A stretch of DNA of 64,000 nucleotides from Microbispora sp. ZYX-F-249 (GTDB lineage Bacteria > Actinomycetota > Actinomycetes > Streptosporangiales > Streptosporangiaceae): positions 62,001-126,000 of the forward strand of contig NZ_JBDJAW010000022.1 of NCBI RefSeq assembly GCF_039649665.1. Reading direction: 5' to 3'. The notes beneath the pieces were generated by a model. It saw nothing but the letters and a program-made list of their open reading frames with translations. It did no database searches and was not told the origin of the DNA. Positions 62,252-64,000 of this stretch are shown in pieces. Every line of letters begins with the position of its first letter. Within the stretch, counting starts at the first letter, position 1. Position numbers and translations under genes: made by a program.

Positions 62252-62953
62252 GTGTACCCCACACCACCACCCGCTCCCCTGCAACCCATTCGGGGCCTGG
62301 GGACGGCGGCCGTCGCGCTGCTCGCCGCCGACGCCGTGGTGTGCCTGGTCGCCTCGGCCATCGACGCGCAGCGGGCCGTGCTCGTCGACAGCTTCCTGGC
62401 CGACACCGATTCCGTCCCGATCAGCGCTCTCGAGACCAACGACGTGCTCTATGCCACGTCCGGGCTGGTGGAGACCGTCGTCTACGTCGCCACCGCCGTC
62501 ATGTTCCTGGTCTGGCTGTTCCGGGCCCGGGCGAACGCCGAGACGCTCAGCCCGTGGCCGCACCGGCGCGCCACCCCCTGGCTGATCTTCGGGTGGGTCG
62601 TGCCGATCGTGAACTTCTGGTTCCCGAAACAGATCGTCGACGACATCTGGACGTCGTCCAAGCCCGGCGCGACGCAGGAGAGCGGCAATTTCGCGACCGC
62701 ACGCCGTTCCGGCCTTGTCTTGGCCTGGTGGCTGGTGTGGGTGCTCATGACCCTCGTGACCCGGTTCGTGAGCCGCAGGTTCGCGGATGCCGAGGAGTTG
62801 CCGGACATCCGGGACGCCGCGGTTTTCGACATCGTCGGCAACGTGCTGACCATCGGCGCGGCCGCCCTGGCCGTGGCGGTCGTCCTGGCGATCACCCGCT
62901 TCCAGGAGGACCGCCGACGGGCCGCCTCCTGGTCCTACCCGTACGCGGGGTGA
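62252..62953 (+). CDS. DUF4328 membrane protein
   Basis: 233 aa with four TM helices (about 16-38, 66-89, 148-165 and 192-216). The family motif WLIFGWVVPIVNFWFPKQIV-x-DIW is at about 108-130. GAGGAG lies 7 nt before the GTG start. DUF4328 proteins are membrane proteins of unknown role. It converges on the response regulator gene with 4 nt between stops. Confidence 0.9.
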   Translation: MYPTPPPAPLQPIRGLGTAAVALLAADAVVCLVASAIDAQRAVLVDSFLADTDSVPISALETNDVLYATSGLVETVVYVATAVMFLVWLFRARANAETLSPWPHRRATPWLIFGWVVPIVNFWFPKQIVDDIWTSSKPGATQESGNFATARRSGLVLAWWLVWVLMTLVTRFVSRRFADAEELPDIRDAAVFDIVGNVLTIGAAALAVAVVLAITRFQEDRRRAASWSYPYAG

Positions 62954-62957
62954 ACCG

Positions 62958-63563
62958 CTAAAGCCAGCCCTGCTCGTCGGCCGTCAGGGCGGCCTCGGCG
63001 CGGGTGCTCGCCCCCGTTTTGCCGATGGCCGCCGACAGGTGGTTGCGTACGGTTCCTGCGGACAGGTGCAGGCTCCGGGCGATCTCCGCCACCGTGCCGC
63101 CCTGCCGGGCCGCGCGCAGGACGTCGCGCTCCCGCGGGGTCAGCGGGCTCGAGCCGCTGGCGAGCGACTCGGCGGCCAGGGCGGGATCGACCACGCGCAG
63201 GCCCGCGTGGACCCGCCTCACCGTGTCGACCAGGTGCTCGGGCGGCGCGTCCTTCACCACGAAGCCCGAGGCGCCGTTCTCCATCGCGCGGGCGAAATAA
63301 CCGGGCCGCCCGAAGGTCGTGCAGATCACCACCCGGCAGGACGGCAGCGCGGCGCGCAGGCCGGCGGTGACCTCCAGGCCGTCCTTGCCCGGCATCTGCA
63401 CGTCCACCAGCGCGACGTCCGGCCGGCTGCGCCGGGCCGCCTCGACGACCTCCTCGCCCGTGCCGACCTGGGCCACCACCTCGATGTCGGGCTCCAGCGC
63501 GAGCATCGCCGCCAGCGCGCCGCGTACGAGCGCCTGGTCGTCCGCGAGCAGAACCCTGATCAC
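62958..63563 (-). CDS. NarL-type response regulator
   Basis: 201 aa. Receiver domain with DD near 8-9, phospho-acceptor Asp in LVDVQMPG (about 54) and Lys in VVKDAPPE (about 104). The LuxR-type HTH at about 140-195 has LTPRERDVLRAARQG and LHLSAGTVRNHLSAAIGK. Its GTG overlaps the kinase stop (GTGA), so the two-component pair is coupled. Target unknown. Confidence 0.95.
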   Translation of the reverse strand: MIRVLLADDQALVRGALAAMLALEPDIEVVAQVGTGEEVVEAARRSRPDVALVDVQMPGKDGLEVTAGLRAALPSCRVVICTTFGRPGYFARAMENGASGFVVKDAPPEHLVDTVRRVHAGLRVVDPALAAESLASGSSPLTPRERDVLRAARQGGTVAEIARSLHLSAGTVRNHLSAAIGKTGASTRAEAALTADEQGWL

Positions 63564-64000
63564 GGGCGGCTCGCCCGGAGCCGGAAGCCGCCGGAGGGAA
63601 GCGGGCCCGCCTCGATCCGCCCGCCGACCGCGCGCAGCCGCTCGGCCAGCCCGGACAGGCCGTTGCCCGGCGGCACCGCCCGTCGCCCGGGGCCGTCGTC
63701 GCGCACCTCCAGCCAGGAGTCCCCGAGCAGCACCTCGCATCGGGTCGCGCCGCTGTGCCGGATCACGTTGGTGACCCCCTCTCTCAGGACGTACGCGAAG
63801 GGCTCGGCGAGCTCGGCCGGGACGTGGCCGGCGGACGGCGGCAGGACGGCGGTGATCCCGGCGGCCCGCAGCGCGGCGCGGGCCCCCGCGAGCTCGGCGG
63901 CGAGCGAGGGCCGACGGCGGCCGGACACGGTCAGGCGCACCTCGCCGTGCGCCTGCCGCGACAGCCGCTCGACGTCGCGCAGCTCGGCCAGCGCGCGTTC
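63560..64000 (-). CDS. Sensor histidine kinase, C-terminal part (truncated by window)
   Basis: At least 146 aa; the 5' part lies beyond the right edge. Visible are LAELRDVERLSRQAHGEVRL just after the dimerisation region, the N box LREGVTNVIRHSGA, G1 box VRDDGPG and a G2-like GNGLSGLAERL. This is the HisKA_3/NarX type. It would phosphorylate the response regulator encoded next. Confidence 0.93.
   Translation of the reverse strand, partial: ERALAELRDVERLSRQAHGEVRLTVSGRRRPSLAAELAGARAALRAAGITAVLPPSAGHVPAELAEPFAYVLREGVTNVIRHSGATRCEVLLGDSWLEVRDDGPGRRAVPPGNGLSGLAERLRAVGGRIEAGPLPSGGFRLRASRP

Overview
The window is high-GC chromosomal DNA (estimated by eye, not counted, at about 70 % G+C) from a filamentous actinomycete. 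The ftsE-ftsX-smpB-prfB block, a ~1,650-residue NAD-dependent glutamate dehydrogenase, XRE/DUF397 pairs, many GTG or leaderless starts, a mycothiol-type DinB enzyme and a bicovalent-flavin oxidase all fit Actinomycetia. A member of the Streptosporangiales is my best guess, but it is an inference from gene content. Both ends are cut; the right edge truncates a sensor kinase.

Bases 1-12,800 are core genome. On the minus strand run prfB, ftsE, ftsX, smpB and a penicillin-binding-protein-like lipoprotein whose three catalytic motifs are all lost. Next come a lipoprotein and a tryptophan 2,3-dioxygenase/NAD-glutamate dehydrogenase pair. Bases 13,000-20,700 are accessory: an XRE protein, a NodB deacetylase fused to a GT2 glycosyltransferase with a proline-rich membrane partner, a cysteine-synthase-like enzyme divergent from an HxlR regulator, a Tat-exported flavin oxidase, and a DUF2975/XRE pair.

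Bases 20,800-25,100 form one tightly coupled four-gene operon: secreted protein, ABC ATPase, ABC permease, and a 707-residue fusion of a polyprenyl diphosphate synthase (N-terminal) with a class I terpene synthase (C-terminal). A TetR/NmrA-reductase divergent pair with a clear operator and a GNAT gene follow. At 27,598-29,663 two overlapping genes carry nearly the same RHIM-like amyloid motif, at the C-terminus of a small helical protein and the N-terminus of a multi-pass membrane protein. This is the layout of a matched amyloid-signalling pair.

Bases 29,700-38,300 hold regulators and enzymes. They include a Ser/Thr receptor kinase with an extracellular GH6 cellulase-like domain in which two catalytic Asp are Asn, and an SRPBCC/DUF4166/DUF4166/TetR operon under two palindromic operators.

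Bases 39,000-54,400 are a defence island, visibly lower in GC. One translationally coupled operon encodes a coiled-coil/tandem winged-helix protein, a GHKL(HSP90-like)-SF2 helicase giant, a UvrD-like helicase, DrmA, DrmB and a 39-residue zinc-ribbon miniprotein. A C5-cytosine methyltransferase and a divergent vsr lie next to it. It shares the DrmA-DrmB core and a 5mC methylase with class 2 DISARM but lacks recognisable DrmC and DrmE, so I regard it as a DISARM-like variant and the strongest candidate system here. After 54,400 the sequence returns to ordinary actinomycete genes: a pterin dehydratase, an XRE/TPR regulator with small satellite ORFs including DUF397, an ABM monooxygenase, a broken NUDIX gene, SDR/XRE, GNATs, hydrolases, DUF4328 and a NarL-type two-component system.
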